Made by a program: the position numbers and the translations under genes
Assembly (NCBI GenBank): GCA_031292525.1
Contig: JARLGY010000050.1
Location: 186,001-250,000, forward strand
Reading direction: 5' to 3'
Origin: Flavipsychrobacter sp.
GTDB taxonomy: Bacteria > Bacteroidota > Bacteroidia > Chitinophagales > Chitinophagaceae
DNA: 64,000 bases
The notes under the pieces: model-generated
Told to the model about the DNA's origin: nothing
What the model saw: only the letters and a program-made list of their open reading frames with translations
Database searches by the model: none
Shown: positions 45,160 to 54,465 of the stretch, in pieces
How the letters are laid out: each line of letters starts with the position of its first letter
How positions within the stretch are numbered: the first letter of the stretch is position 1

Positions 45160-45167
45160 TACCTTTG
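45160..45167 (+). promoter_or_regulatory. -7 promoter box of rlmN, almost leaderless
   Basis: TACCTTTG ends 4 bases before the rlmN ATG at 45172. No TTG is seen at the expected -33 spacing (TTT instead). If used, transcription starts at or next to the start codon. Confidence 0.5.
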
Positions 45168-45171
45168 CACC

Positions 45172-46218
45172 ATGAATAATTTGCGCAGCTATACTTTGCC
45201 TGAATTGGAAACCATCCTTGTAAAACTTGGTGAACCTAAATTCAGGGCAAAGCAGGTATATGAATGGATATGGAAAAAATATGCCGGTGATATAAACGAC
45301 ATGACCAACCTATCTAAAGACCTGCGTGCAAAGCTTAGCGAACAATACTTTATACCCAAGGTAAAAATACACCATACACAGCACAGCAACGATGGCACTA
45401 TAAAGAACAGGCTGCAGCTACACGATTCTCATTTTATGGAGAGCGTACTGATACCTACCGAAAACCGCATGACGGTGTGTGTATCTTCACAAGTAGGCTG
45501 CTCGTTGTCTTGCAAGTTCTGTGCTACTGGCTACATAGAGCGTAAGCGTAACCTTGATTATGATGAGATATATGACCAGGTTGTGCTCACCGGCCAGCAG
45601 GCACAGGCAAAATATGGTAAGAATCTCAGCAACATAGTCTTCATGGGTATGGGCGAACCCCTGCTTAACTACAAAAATGTTTTAAAGGCCATAGAGATGA
45701 TCACCAGCCCCGATGGGTTGGGAATGAGCCCTAAACGCATTACTGTATCTACCGCAGGTGTTGCCAAAATGATACGCCAGCTGGGTGATGATAAGGTGAA
45801 ATTCAAACTGGCAGTGTCGCTGCACGCACCTACGGATGCCAAGCGCAACCAGATAATGCCTATTAATGAAAGTAATAACCTGAAAACGCTTATAGAAGCG
45901 CTCAACTACTTTTATAAGTGTACCGGCAACGAGATCACTTTCGAATACATACTCTTCAAAGGTGTGAACGACAGCATACAAGATGCTGACGACCTAGTGA
46001 AGATATACCGGCAGGTACCCGCTGACCTCATCAACATTATTGAGTATAACCCCATTGATGCGGCACAATTTGAAAAACCGGATGAGGAAGATGTTGATGC
46101 GTTTATGGAATACCTGGAATCTAAAAAAGTGAACGCGCGCTTGCGCCGTAGCCGTGGTAAAGACATAGATGCTGCCTGCGGCCAGTTGGCCAATGTGGAT
46201 CACGAGGCAGAAGCGTAA
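45172..46218 (+). CDS. rlmN: 23S rRNA (adenine-2503-C2)-methyltransferase, radical SAM
   Basis: A 348-residue radical-SAM enzyme that methylates A2503 of 23S rRNA and often A37 of tRNAs. The cluster motif is C-x3-C-x2-C in CSLSCKFCATG (about residues 110-120). Other signs are VFMGMGEPLLNYKNVLKA, RITVSTAGVA, LAVSLHAPTDAKR and the C-terminal LRRSRGKDIDAACGQL with the methyl-carrying cysteine. Its terminator is 38 bases downstream. Confidence 0.96.
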   Translation: MNNLRSYTLPELETILVKLGEPKFRAKQVYEWIWKKYAGDINDMTNLSKDLRAKLSEQYFIPKVKIHHTQHSNDGTIKNRLQLHDSHFMESVLIPTENRMTVCVSSQVGCSLSCKFCATGYIERKRNLDYDEIYDQVVLTGQQAQAKYGKNLSNIVFMGMGEPLLNYKNVLKAIEMITSPDGLGMSPKRITVSTAGVAKMIRQLGDDKVKFKLAVSLHAPTDAKRNQIMPINESNNLKTLIEALNYFYKCTGNEITFEYILFKGVNDSIQDADDLVKIYRQVPADLINIIEYNPIDAAQFEKPDEEDVDAFMEYLESKKVNARLRRSRGKDIDAACGQLANVDHEAEA

Positions 46219-46256
46219 TCATTTATACCTTCCATTATAACTGACCTTTCATTTAG

Positions 46257-46279
46257 CCCAGACCTTTGGTCTGGGTTTT
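46257..46279 (+). terminator. rlmN terminator
   Basis: Stem CCCAGACC with GGTCTGGG, loop TTT, then TTTT. It lies 38 bases after the rlmN stop. Confidence 0.9.
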
Positions 46280-46361
46280 CTATGATTAGCGCTCTATGAC
46301 CTCGACTTCATATTGGTGGCGGTACAGCCAAATATCTCATTCAAACAAAACATACCAGCTA

Positions 46362-48296
46362 TTACATAAACTTTCTGAATGCCTTCATGTCTGCTTCGGC
46401 TTGTTGGGCATTTTTCATTAAGGCTTCGTGGTGGCGCTCTATAGTTGTAAATGCATTTGTGACACCCAATTTCAGATACTGTAATTGTTTGTATTCTGTC
46501 TTTATCTCCTCCTCATATTTTTGACGCCTGTTGTTTATGTCATTCATGGCCAGTGCCAAGTCTGTGTTGATGGCTTTGTGGTTGGGAATATAGGTAAATG
46601 CAGACCCTATTTGCCGTTGCCAGTCTATAAGTACCTGTATATTCTTGGGGCCGATGGATGGTATTTTTATCCTGTTGAGCTTTGTTATGTCTGCGGCATT
46701 CACTATCCCATTCAAGTATAGCAATCCCTTCTTGGTGACACCAAAGGAAGGGATGGTGTGCTGCTTTATCTCGAACCGCTGCAGGTACTCATGATACTGC
46801 TGGTTATAGTATTTCTCATCTATCTGCCGGCGCATACTATTGAACTCGCCCTGTAAGCCTTTATAGTTGCTAATAATGCTGCCCAGCTTATTTTGGGACT
46901 TATTATACTTATCCAGTTCGGGCGGATTTTTATAGCGGGCAGCAGTAGCATCTACCTCGGCATGTATAGCGCGCAGCACGGTATTGCGTCTGGCCAGTTC
47001 TGCATTCAGCTTCTTCTTCTCGGGCGAGTACATATTATACACCAAGACAAACAACACGGCAATTAAAACCAGGCCAGGATTGATGAGACAAGGTAAAAGT
47101 GTGATGAGCAAACCCACCACCATCCTGGCCCTGTGCGCTTTTTTAATGTTGTAAAACTGTCTATCGATAGGACTGGGTTTTACAATGCCGCTTACCGGTG
47201 GAGCAGTTAGTTTTTTAGGCACTATCTGCTCCATCTTATACCCATGTATAAAACGGTCTATATCGTTAAGAACTGATGCCGATTTTAGATAAGTATCATC
47301 GAGAAAGAAAACGATGCCCGACCTATCTATAAATGCGCACCATGGACATTGCGCCAGCTGCTTGGGATAATAGTGCAAGCCCGACCTACTGCACACCATA
47401 AGCTCCTTGCCAAAATTATCCAGTTCCTGCACCCAATCGCCCGGTGCGGGGCGGGTATCCAGCGTTTCAAACGCCCTGTGAAACAGGTCTATTATGCCAG
47501 GAGTAAAGCTGTGCATATCGAGACTGTTCTTTGCCGGATTTAGCTTCTTGTTGCTGCGTTTTAATGAGTAGGCAAACTCCATTGTTTTAATGGCCTTTTC
47601 CTCATCAATATCCTCCTTTGTGAGGTTAGTACCTGTAAATGGATGCCGCCCCAGGAATAGCAACTGAAATATGAGCACTGCCAGCGAAAATGAGTCTGTA
47701 GCCGGAGTACGTACTACATAATTAAACGTGCCCCTGTTCAACAATTCGGGTGGGGTATAGCGCAGTATGCCTACCTCGCAAAAATGATATGTGTTGCCGT
47801 TCTTGACCTGGAACGAATCGCAGTCTATGAGGCTGATGAGGCCATTAGCATTCACCAATATATTACCTTCATTCACATCGCCTATTACAATACCCACAGC
47901 ATGGATCTTGTGGAATGCAGTAGCCAGGTTGCGGGCTACATGCACCAGGAAGTTATACCCTTTATCGGGGAACAACCGCTTCCTGTCCATAGGGCTAAAG
48001 AGCATGTGCAAGGGCACATAGCCTTCGAGCTTTCGCATTACAAAACCACAAACTTCGTTGGTGTTGTCGCCCACGAGGTCTTGCGGCCAAGCAGCCAGTT
48101 TGTTTAGGTCTGCATCCTGCAGGGCCAGCATGTGCTGCAGCTTCAGGGTCTTGTCCCTGTCCAGCCGTTCGTTGTATGTTTTCAGTACCAGGTTTGCATC
48201 TTCCTTCACCTCGTACACAGCCCCCTCACCACCGCGACCGACCTCCCGGCCCACGGTGTATCTTCCCTTCTGCCCGGTGTAGAACTGTGTTATCAT
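46362..48296 (-). CDS. TerY-P-type protein kinase with membrane segment and helix-hairpin-helix
   Basis: A 644-residue protein. Residues 10-290 are a kinase domain with glycine loop VGRGGEGAVYEV, lysine in LVLKTY, catalytic loop VIGDVNEGNILVN and a DCD motif (LIDCDSFQV) in place of DFG. This variant is usual for TerY-P-type kinases. Residues about 400-440 are hydrophobic membrane helices (VVGLLITLLPCLI, LVLIAVLFVLVY), followed by a coiled-coil region. A helix-hairpin-helix lies near residue 560 (NRIKIPSIGPKNIQVL). Its ATG overlaps the PP2C stop by 4 bases. Confidence 0.88.
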   Translation of the reverse strand: MITQFYTGQKGRYTVGREVGRGGEGAVYEVKEDANLVLKTYNERLDRDKTLKLQHMLALQDADLNKLAAWPQDLVGDNTNEVCGFVMRKLEGYVPLHMLFSPMDRKRLFPDKGYNFLVHVARNLATAFHKIHAVGIVIGDVNEGNILVNANGLISLIDCDSFQVKNGNTYHFCEVGILRYTPPELLNRGTFNYVVRTPATDSFSLAVLIFQLLFLGRHPFTGTNLTKEDIDEEKAIKTMEFAYSLKRSNKKLNPAKNSLDMHSFTPGIIDLFHRAFETLDTRPAPGDWVQELDNFGKELMVCSRSGLHYYPKQLAQCPWCAFIDRSGIVFFLDDTYLKSASVLNDIDRFIHGYKMEQIVPKKLTAPPVSGIVKPSPIDRQFYNIKKAHRARMVVGLLITLLPCLINPGLVLIAVLFVLVYNMYSPEKKKLNAELARRNTVLRAIHAEVDATAARYKNPPELDKYNKSQNKLGSIISNYKGLQGEFNSMRRQIDEKYYNQQYHEYLQRFEIKQHTIPSFGVTKKGLLYLNGIVNAADITKLNRIKIPSIGPKNIQVLIDWQRQIGSAFTYIPNHKAINTDLALAMNDINNRRQKYEEEIKTEYKQLQYLKLGVTNAFTTIERHHEALMKNAQQAEADMKAFRKFM

Positions 48297-49060
48297 GCTT
48301 GCACCCTGGTGGCTAGTAATAAAGTTTTATCGTCATCGGTACGGCTGTTGATGGTGGCACTACCCAGGTATTCAGTCAGCTTACCATCCAGTATGGCCAC
48401 ATGTTCTGGATCGGTGGTCATACGCAGCCACTTGAAAAGCTCAGTAAAAAATGGCTGGTGCACTGTTTCACTTTCATTATTCAAGGCCAGCATTTGCAGC
48501 CCATCTGTGAACATGGCTACCTCGCCTATTGGTTCTTCAATGATCCTGGTATACAGGTTACGAAAATGGATATCATCGACCAGGAAGGTTGTGGTATTCT
48601 GATACTCACCATTATGTGGCCACCACAGATAGGTGAAGAATCCGCTACCGTCATTACGCACTATAGCGCCATCGCCTATTTGCAAAAAACATGCACGTTC
48701 GGGGAGTATTACAAACCCCAATAAGGTGCATGAAAATTCGTTGAGCGGTGCATTTTGTTCTTTGGCCAATACGCTGAGCGTATCGTAAACAGTCTCTACC
48801 AATTGCAGCAGGTGGGTCTCGTCAATTTCCACGCCGCCCATCAACCACTGCTCTGCAATGGCAGCACTATTGTGTACAGCGGCTGCGCTTGCCATAGCAG
48901 CATACATGGCGCTGCCTGCCCCATCGCTTACAAAGCCGATCAGCGCCTCATTGCCAGTAGGAAGCATAACTGTTTTGTAGCAAACAGCATCCTCACAGCC
49001 CTTACCACTGCCAGTGTGAGAGGTGCCAATTACGCTTTGGCCTATGCATTTCCATATCAT
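48293..49060 (-). CDS. PP2C-type serine/threonine phosphatase of the TerY-P triad
   Basis: A 255-residue phosphatase started at ATG 49060 (MIWKCIGQSVIGTSHTGSG). Metal-binding motifs are GCEDAV, VSDGAGSAM, IGDGAIV and MFTDGLQML. The start overlaps the VWA stop by 4 bases and the stop overlaps the kinase ATG by 4 bases, showing strict coupling of the three proteins. A longer frame to 49147 exists but the overlap and family start favour 49060. It probably reverses the action of the kinase. Confidence 0.88.
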   Translation of the reverse strand: MIWKCIGQSVIGTSHTGSGKGCEDAVCYKTVMLPTGNEALIGFVSDGAGSAMYAAMASAAAVHNSAAIAEQWLMGGVEIDETHLLQLVETVYDTLSVLAKEQNAPLNEFSCTLLGFVILPERACFLQIGDGAIVRNDGSGFFTYLWWPHNGEYQNTTTFLVDDIHFRNLYTRIIEEPIGEVAMFTDGLQMLALNNESETVHQPFFTELFKWLRMTTDPEHVAILDGKLTEYLGSATINSRTDDDKTLLLATRVQA

Positions 49061-49740
49061 AGATCGGCCCAGCCTGAAGGTGGTAACAGATTGATAGCGC
49101 TGCCCGGGTTCTTGCTGCTCACCATTTTCATACTGGATGACAACCATAAGAAGAACTCGCGGAACATGAGCCCCTTTAGTTTTAGCGGCGTGCGCACAGC
49201 CAGCTTGCCCAGCACATCCATATTAGCGCCTTCCACACCTATGGCAAAGAACGCGAAAGAGCCTTTTGCCTCGCCTTCTTTAATGAGTTCGGCAGCGTGG
49301 CCCCAATTATCGGTAGGGGCACCGTCTGTGATGAGTATGATCCATGGCTTGTAGTAGCCTACCCCATTTTCTTTATATACCTGCTTGCGCCGGTTGATAA
49401 GCTCAATGCCCATAGTGACCGCGGCACCAATGGGGGTATCGCCATCGGCTACGAGGCGTTTCGGGTAAAAATTATCGACTGTTTTAAAGTCAGACTCCAG
49501 CTGCACGGGGCCAAATGTGACCATGGCGACCTCTACCCTTTTCATAGCCAACGGGTCTTGCATCAGCTCGTTCTTCAGCGTCTGTATCCCCTCGTTTAAC
49601 TGCTGCATGGCCATGCCAGCCATAGACCCGCTTGTATCGAGCAGCAACATGCACGGGCACCGCGATTCCGGGTTATCTGCAAAGTCATTTCCCCCAAACG
49701 GTACCTGCTCAAAAGATATGTATTCCTGATTTTTATCCAT
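49057..49740 (-). CDS. TerY-type von Willebrand factor A domain protein
   Basis: A 227-residue VWA protein with an intact MIDAS site: LLLDTSGSMAG (DxSxS), threonine in GDTPIGAAV, and ILITDGAPTDNW. A cysteine pair (CPCML) precedes the first motif. It is the first gene of a VWA-PP2C-kinase operon, an arrangement known from the TerY-P triads proposed to signal in stress or defence. The transcript looks nearly leaderless. Confidence 0.9.
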   Translation of the reverse strand: MDKNQEYISFEQVPFGGNDFADNPESRCPCMLLLDTSGSMAGMAMQQLNEGIQTLKNELMQDPLAMKRVEVAMVTFGPVQLESDFKTVDNFYPKRLVADGDTPIGAAVTMGIELINRRKQVYKENGVGYYKPWIILITDGAPTDNWGHAAELIKEGEAKGSFAFFAIGVEGANMDVLGKLAVRTPLKLKGLMFREFFLWLSSSMKMVSSKNPGSAINLLPPSGWADL

Positions 49741-49747
49741 TGTATTG

Positions 49748-49778
49748 CAAAGTTACGGGGTGTGGGGGTAGTTGCCAA
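49748..49778 (-). promoter_or_regulatory. Near-leaderless promoter of the TerY triad
   Basis: On the minus strand TTG (49776-49778), a 20-base spacer and TAACTTTG (49748-49755) match the consensus. The -7 box ends 7 bases before the VWA ATG, so the transcript should begin within a few bases of the start codon. Confidence 0.7.
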
Positions 49779-49982
49779 TTGTGCCCTGTCGGTTGTCTTT
49801 TTTGCGAGAATCGCATGGTAAATGGACTAAACTTTGGTGATGGGCATCGGATTTAGGTATTTTAATGAGCTTTTTTTTGGGGTGGGCTTGTCCGGTTTTT
49901 AAAGGAAAAGGGGACATATGGGTTTTGATGTATGTTAGAATGCTTTGTGGTGGCTAATATGCGTTTATTTTAAACTGTCTGA

Positions 49983-50003
49983 CCTGTCCGGTCATTGGAC
50001 AGG
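49983..50003. repeat. Perfect inverted repeat between the triad and the broken SnoaL gene
   Basis: CCTGTCC, 7-base spacer, GGACAGG. No T run on either side. The 308 bases between 49741 and 50048 hold this repeat, the promoter of the VWA gene and no gene I can support. Confidence 0.4.
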
Positions 50004-50048
50004 GTGAGCATGCCTGAACGAGCGGTAGCTTTCAGTTTGCAGCCTCCT

Positions 50049-50498
50049 CTATTTGGTCAGCGAAGCTGCAAACTGCGGAAGTACATCGGCTATTTGCGCA
50101 TAGCCAATGGTATTTGGAAAGTCTTTGTAATGCTTCACCTTGCCCTGATGACAATGAATGATAGCTATAGAAGAAGGAATATCAAATATGTTACCTGTTG
50201 AGACAGATGTGCCCTGAATGCGAAATTCGACTGTTACCTTATCAGGATCGGCACCAGGATGCTGGGTAGCCTGAACTTTATGCAGTTACAGTAATTTGGT
50301 AGAGGGATTTTGTGCAATAATGTTGAAATGCGCCCTTATTGCTTCAATGCCCTGGCAGCGTTTTGTGTTTTGTTGTAGCCCGAAAGGCACCTCAAATATT
50401 GCGTCGCCTTCAAAGAGATCGACAAACACATTGTAATTTCTTGCCTCCAAAGCCTGGCGTAGGGCTTCAACGATTTCTGTTGTGTTAAGTATGTTCAT
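50049..50498 (-). pseudogene. SnoaL/NTF2-like protein broken by one in-frame stop
   Basis: The frame starts at ATG 50498 (MNILNTTEIVEALRQALEAR) and shows a SnoaL-like first half (DLFEGDAIFEVPFG, GIEAIRAHFNII). A TAA occurs at 50286-50288, codon 71. In the same phase the rest of the fold continues without further stops (LHKVQATQHPGADPDKVTV, FRIQGTSVSTG, IAIIHCHQGKVKHYKDF) to a TAG at 50049. A single C-to-T change (CAA to TAA) would explain it. The full product would be 149 codons, a normal length. Confidence 0.75.
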
Positions 50499-50638
50499 AG
50501 TAATTGCTATTTATTGATAAAGGGCGGACTGAAAATTCTGACATAAAAGTATAAGTGATTCTGTTCAAGCAAAAGAAATTCCAACTTTGTGCCATAGGCT
50601 AAACGTTTTTTATTGTGGTTTGTTTTGCGCTATAACGT

Positions 50639-50774
50639 AAAATGTCTGTTGGAAAATAAAAAAATGAAAAGGACATTTTGGAGGATTAATAGGATTAAAT
50701 GTAGCCACAGGAGCGAATCTTCAGTTATTCGGATTCCTGTAAAATGTCTTAAAATGTCCGTTGACGGACATTTT
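50639..50774. repeat. Cluster of AAAATGTC repeats and hairpins
   Basis: AAAATGTC occurs directly at 50639, 50741 and 50751, and inverted at about 50671 and 50765. The last two copies form a hairpin (AAAATGTCCG, TTGA, CGGACATTTT). Another stem (ACAGGA with TCCTGT) lies at about 50707-50740. The rest of the 517-base gap 50499-51015 shows no gene that I can support. Confidence 0.55.
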
Positions 50775-51015
50775 AATTTTCGTGACTTTACGCATGTGCA
50801 TTGACGGTTTACATGCTAGATTAACGGATGCAAGATACTAATGGCTGAGCTTATATACGCGAAAGAGATATGCACAGTTCCACGAGGTGGGATGTTTCAC
50901 GGGCGTTGCAGACTCTGCGCTGGTGGGTCTTCGAAACATTTGAGGACCAGAACTGGGCTACTATATTTTACAATATGATATAAAATAATTTGAAAGTAAA
51001 ACATTAATTTCATTC

Positions 51016-51774
51016 ATGTCAGAAAATGTAATTAAAACTTCGGAAAAGCTCATTTTTAAATATCTTCCAATTAACGTCTACACACTCCAAACTATAGTTA
51101 ATAACGAACTACATTTTACATCTCCACAAGATTTCAATGATCCACGTGACAGCAAATTCAAATTAAAAGTAAGCGCGGAAATAGATGGAGTAATAAATTT
51201 TTATAACAGTTTAAACCTCTCTTCAGAAGAAAAAGCAAAAAAAATATCGCGCTATTATTTAGACAACAAAGAGTTTTTTAATGATATAGAAACTGAATTC
51301 AATACTAGATTAAAAAAAGAAACAGGTGTTACATGCTTTTCTGAAAGGAATGATAATGCCCTTATGTGGTCACATTATGCCGACAAGCATACAGGCATCT
51401 GCCTTATGTTTGAATGGGAAAAACATGCTTCTTTTTTCATGGGTTATAAAGTACAATATAAGAACACTATCCCTGAAGTTTATTACAGTGGTAACGGCCT
51501 GTTTGAAACAGGCAATATTATTCTTACTAAATTGGCACATTGGTCATACGAGCAAGAAGTAAGATCGGTTATAAAGTTAGACAACGGCACTAATCATTTA
51601 GCTGCATTTGACCCGAAAGCTTTAAAGGGTATTATTTATGGAGAACGTGCTTCCAAGGTTGATAAAAAAACAATTCGCAAAATAATAAATATGCATCCTG
51701 GATACGAAAACGTTGAATTTTTCACTCAATCCGTTAATGAATCAAATGGTATTATAATTAAAAAGATTACCTGA
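51016..51774 (+). CDS. DUF2971 domain protein
   Basis: A 252-residue protein of the DUF2971 family. Typical blocks are IFKYLPINVYTLQTIVNNEL with HFTSPQDFNDPRDS, GVTCFSERNDNALMWSHYAD with HTGICLMFEW, and LAHWSYEQEVRSVIKL. The family is uncharacterised and often found in accessory and mobile DNA, sometimes beside defence genes. The coding region is richer in A and T than its neighbours, which suggests acquisition. No partner gene is nearby. Confidence 0.85.
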   Translation: MSENVIKTSEKLIFKYLPINVYTLQTIVNNELHFTSPQDFNDPRDSKFKLKVSAEIDGVINFYNSLNLSSEEKAKKISRYYLDNKEFFNDIETEFNTRLKKETGVTCFSERNDNALMWSHYADKHTGICLMFEWEKHASFFMGYKVQYKNTIPEVYYSGNGLFETGNIILTKLAHWSYEQEVRSVIKLDNGTNHLAAFDPKALKGIIYGERASKVDKKTIRKIINMHPGYENVEFFTQSVNESNGIIIKKIT

Positions 51775-51837
51775 ATATTCGAAAAAGTCATTTTATAGAA
51801 TGTGAAACATATAACAAATTTGCAATGAGACGGCAAG

Positions 51838-52404
51838 ATGACAACCAATACATTTAAGATAACGATACATATGGTGTCAAGTCTGGATAGCATTATTGCC
51901 AAAAAAGACAATGGTACAGATTGGTTTGATACAGAAGACCATTATGAGAAAGGCGTTGTACTTACCGAAGAGGATACAGAGGCATTCCTTAAAACAATAG
52001 ATTGCTATGTGATGGGCGCGCGGACATATGAACATGCCTTGGAACTTTCGAAACTTTACGGGTGGGCCTATGGTGATATACCGACCATTGTATTAACTCA
52101 TAGAGACCTGCCTGTTGAAAGGTCGAGTGTTGAAACTTATTCGGGCGACCTGAACAAATTGGTAGAAGAACGGCTAAAACCTAACTATAAGAATGTATGG
52201 CTTGTGGGTGGGGCTATACTGGCTAAAGAATTCATTCGTTTACAACTGGCGGATGAAATAAGGTTGTCGGTTATGCCTATTATTTTAGGAGAGGGCGTGC
52301 TGTTTTTCGAGGGTATAGAACAGGAACAGGCATTGCACCTGAAAGACGTTACAGCGTACCCGAACGGTATGGTGGAATTGCATTACGAGATAAAAAAGCA
52401 ATAA
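51838..52404 (+). CDS. RibD C-terminal / dihydrofolate reductase-like protein
   Basis: A 188-residue protein of the RibD_C type: ITIHMVSSLDSIIAKKDNG at the start, CYVMGARTYEHAL, IVLTHRDLP and WLVGGAILAKEFIRLQLADE. These stand-alone reductases bind NADPH and are common in Bacteroidota; the substrate is unknown and need not be a folate. The gene stands alone with its own start 63 bases after the DUF2971 gene. Confidence 0.85.
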   Translation: MTTNTFKITIHMVSSLDSIIAKKDNGTDWFDTEDHYEKGVVLTEEDTEAFLKTIDCYVMGARTYEHALELSKLYGWAYGDIPTIVLTHRDLPVERSSVETYSGDLNKLVEERLKPNYKNVWLVGGAILAKEFIRLQLADEIRLSVMPIILGEGVLFFEGIEQEQALHLKDVTAYPNGMVELHYEIKKQ

Positions 52405-52550
52405 CGTGTATTGAGCGAACCGCTTGTTGAAGCGAGGATATTTGAACGGCTGAGCTCTATGCTACTTTCTCACTTTGGCTACGGAAACCCTCAATTAGGC
52501 TACAACTACCGAACTATATGGGTTGACCTTTGTGTTTCAATAATTGAAAA

Positions 52551-53405
52551 ATGAAAACAATGGAACATCAGAATGATAATTCGAGTGGAAGTAAAGTTTG
52601 GTTCATTACGGGAACTTCGCGTGGTTTTGGCCGTGTATGGGCTGATGCAGCGCTTAAGCGCGGCGACAAGGTAGCTGCTACGGCACGCAAGCTGGAAAGC
52701 ATTGCAGACCTGAAAGAAAAGTACTGCGCAAACGTACTGACCCTGGAACTAGACGTGACCAAACCTGAACAGGTGAAGGCTGCTGTGGAGCAAGCACATG
52801 CACACTTTGGCAGGCTGGATATTGTGTTCAATAACGCGGGCTATTCACTTGTGGGCACAATAGAGGAAGCCAGCGCTGACGATGTGCGGGCACTGTACGA
52901 GACGAATATTTTGGGGCCGCTTGCAGTTATTAAAGCTGCTTTGCCACTGCTGCGGAAACAGGGCGGAGGCCACATACTCGGCACATCGAGTGGACTTGGC
53001 CATGTGACGATGCCGGTAATAGGTTATTACTGTTCCTCTAAATGGGCATTTGAGGCGATACATGAAAGCCTGGCCGCTGAGGTAAAACAGTTTGGCATTA
53101 AGGTGACAATAATAGAACCTGGAGCCTATGCTACCGAGTTTGGCAGCCAGGAGTCTTTGAAGTTTGCTGCGGGGATGGACATATATACAGATCTGAAAAC
53201 ACAACTGTTTGACGGCTTAAAAAACATGGAAAGAGGCGACCCTAATGCGACACCTGACGCCATCTTTAAAGTTGTGGACGCCGAAAACCCGCCGCTGCGC
53301 TTTAATTTAGGCAGACATAATTTGCCCTGGGTAAGGGCGGCATATGCAGAACGTTTGGCAACGTGGGAAGCCTGGGAAGAGATTTCTAATTCGGCCCAAG
53401 GCTAA
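52551..53405 (+). CDS. SDR family oxidoreductase
   Basis: A 284-residue short-chain dehydrogenase with FITGTSRGFGRVWADAAL (cofactor motif TGTSRGFG), IVFNNAGYSL, and the catalytic serine/tyrosine region HILGTSSGLG and YYCSSKWAFEAI. It is followed 79 bases later by an AraC gene on the same strand, the same regulator type that neighbours other oxidoreductases here. The start could be Met1 or Met4. Confidence 0.87.
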   Translation: MKTMEHQNDNSSGSKVWFITGTSRGFGRVWADAALKRGDKVAATARKLESIADLKEKYCANVLTLELDVTKPEQVKAAVEQAHAHFGRLDIVFNNAGYSLVGTIEEASADDVRALYETNILGPLAVIKAALPLLRKQGGGHILGTSSGLGHVTMPVIGYYCSSKWAFEAIHESLAAEVKQFGIKVTIIEPGAYATEFGSQESLKFAAGMDIYTDLKTQLFDGLKNMERGDPNATPDAIFKVVDAENPPLRFNLGRHNLPWVRAAYAERLATWEAWEEISNSAQG

Positions 53406-53484
53406 TAAAAAAATCTAGTTATAAATAGAAGCGACAACCGATAATATTTTTCATTATCGGTTGCCATTGCATTAAATTGTAAAA

Positions 53485-54408
53485 ATGAAAAAGGAAGAAA
53501 ACATCCCGCATAAATTTGATTCTTTATCAGATGCGCATAAAGCGATGGGGTTGCCAAAGCCCGTGCACCCTTTGATCAGCCTCATCAATAGTACAAACAC
53601 GTCGGTTGAATTTAACAGACCGCCACAATCGCATGTGCTTAACTTTTACAAAATATCGTACAAACCAAAGCTTGGTGGGAAATTTAGATACGGGCAGGAT
53701 TATTATGATTTTGATGAAGGCGGGTTATTGTTCGCAGCCCCTAACCAGGTTATTGGTGGCCACGATGAAAGCGAAGTAAGAGAATGCTCTTTATATACTT
53801 TGCTGGTTCACCCAGATTTTTTGTTGAATTACCCTTTGGCAAAAAAGATCAAACAATACGGCTTCTTTTCTTATTCGGCCAATGAAGCATTACACCTTTC
53901 GGAACATGAAAAGGCGACGATCATTTCCATTTTTAAATTCATGGAAGAGGAGCTGAACAGCAGGATAGATGACTTTAGCCAAGACGTTATGATCTCGCAG
54001 ATAGAGCTATTACTGAATTATGCGAACCGCTTTTACAAACGCCAATTCATTACACGTAAAGCGGTAAGTAATGACCTGTTACAAAAGCTGGAAGAAATAT
54101 TGGATGATTATTTCAACAACGAAAAATCTCTAAGCCAAGGAATACCAACTGTTCAATACCTCTCCGAACACTTGAACATTACAGCAAGTTATTTAAGTGA
54201 TATGCTGCGCTCATTGACCGGACAAAATGCACAGCAGCACATACACCATAAACTTATTGAAAAAGCGAAAGAAAAACTATCTACTACTAACTTAACTGTA
54301 AGTGAAGTTGCGTACGAATTGGGCTTTGAACATCCGCAATCGTTTAGTAAATTATTTAAGACAAAAACCAATCTTTCGCCGTTGGAGTTCAGGAAGTCTT
54401 TTAATTAA
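53485..54408 (+). CDS. AraC family regulator (paralogue group)
   Basis: A 307-residue AraC/XylS-type protein. The C-terminal double HTH includes VQYLSEHLNITASYLSDMLR and VSEVAYELGFEHPQSFSKLF. The N-terminal part starts with FDSLSDAHKAMGLPKPVHPL, closely matching the proteins at 59983 and 62840. It likely controls the SDR gene upstream, or the SDR at 55417. Confidence 0.9.
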   Translation: MKKEENIPHKFDSLSDAHKAMGLPKPVHPLISLINSTNTSVEFNRPPQSHVLNFYKISYKPKLGGKFRYGQDYYDFDEGGLLFAAPNQVIGGHDESEVRECSLYTLLVHPDFLLNYPLAKKIKQYGFFSYSANEALHLSEHEKATIISIFKFMEEELNSRIDDFSQDVMISQIELLLNYANRFYKRQFITRKAVSNDLLQKLEEILDDYFNNEKSLSQGIPTVQYLSEHLNITASYLSDMLRSLTGQNAQQHIHHKLIEKAKEKLSTTNLTVSEVAYELGFEHPQSFSKLFKTKTNLSPLEFRKSFN

Positions 54409-54465
54409 CAGACGATATACATTAGTTATACAAATAAAGAAGAACTTTATTTTTAGTTCCAGCTA

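Noticed and set aside
49995-50201. 68-residue plus-strand frame
   Set aside because: It is antisense to the readable second half of the broken SnoaL gene.
50639-50774. CRISPR array
   Set aside because: Repeats are only 8-10 bases, in both orientations and unevenly spaced, with no cas genes.
50613-50804. 63-residue frame over the AAAATGTC repeats
   Set aside because: Its sequence is dictated by repeats and hairpins and has no protein-like pattern or start signal.
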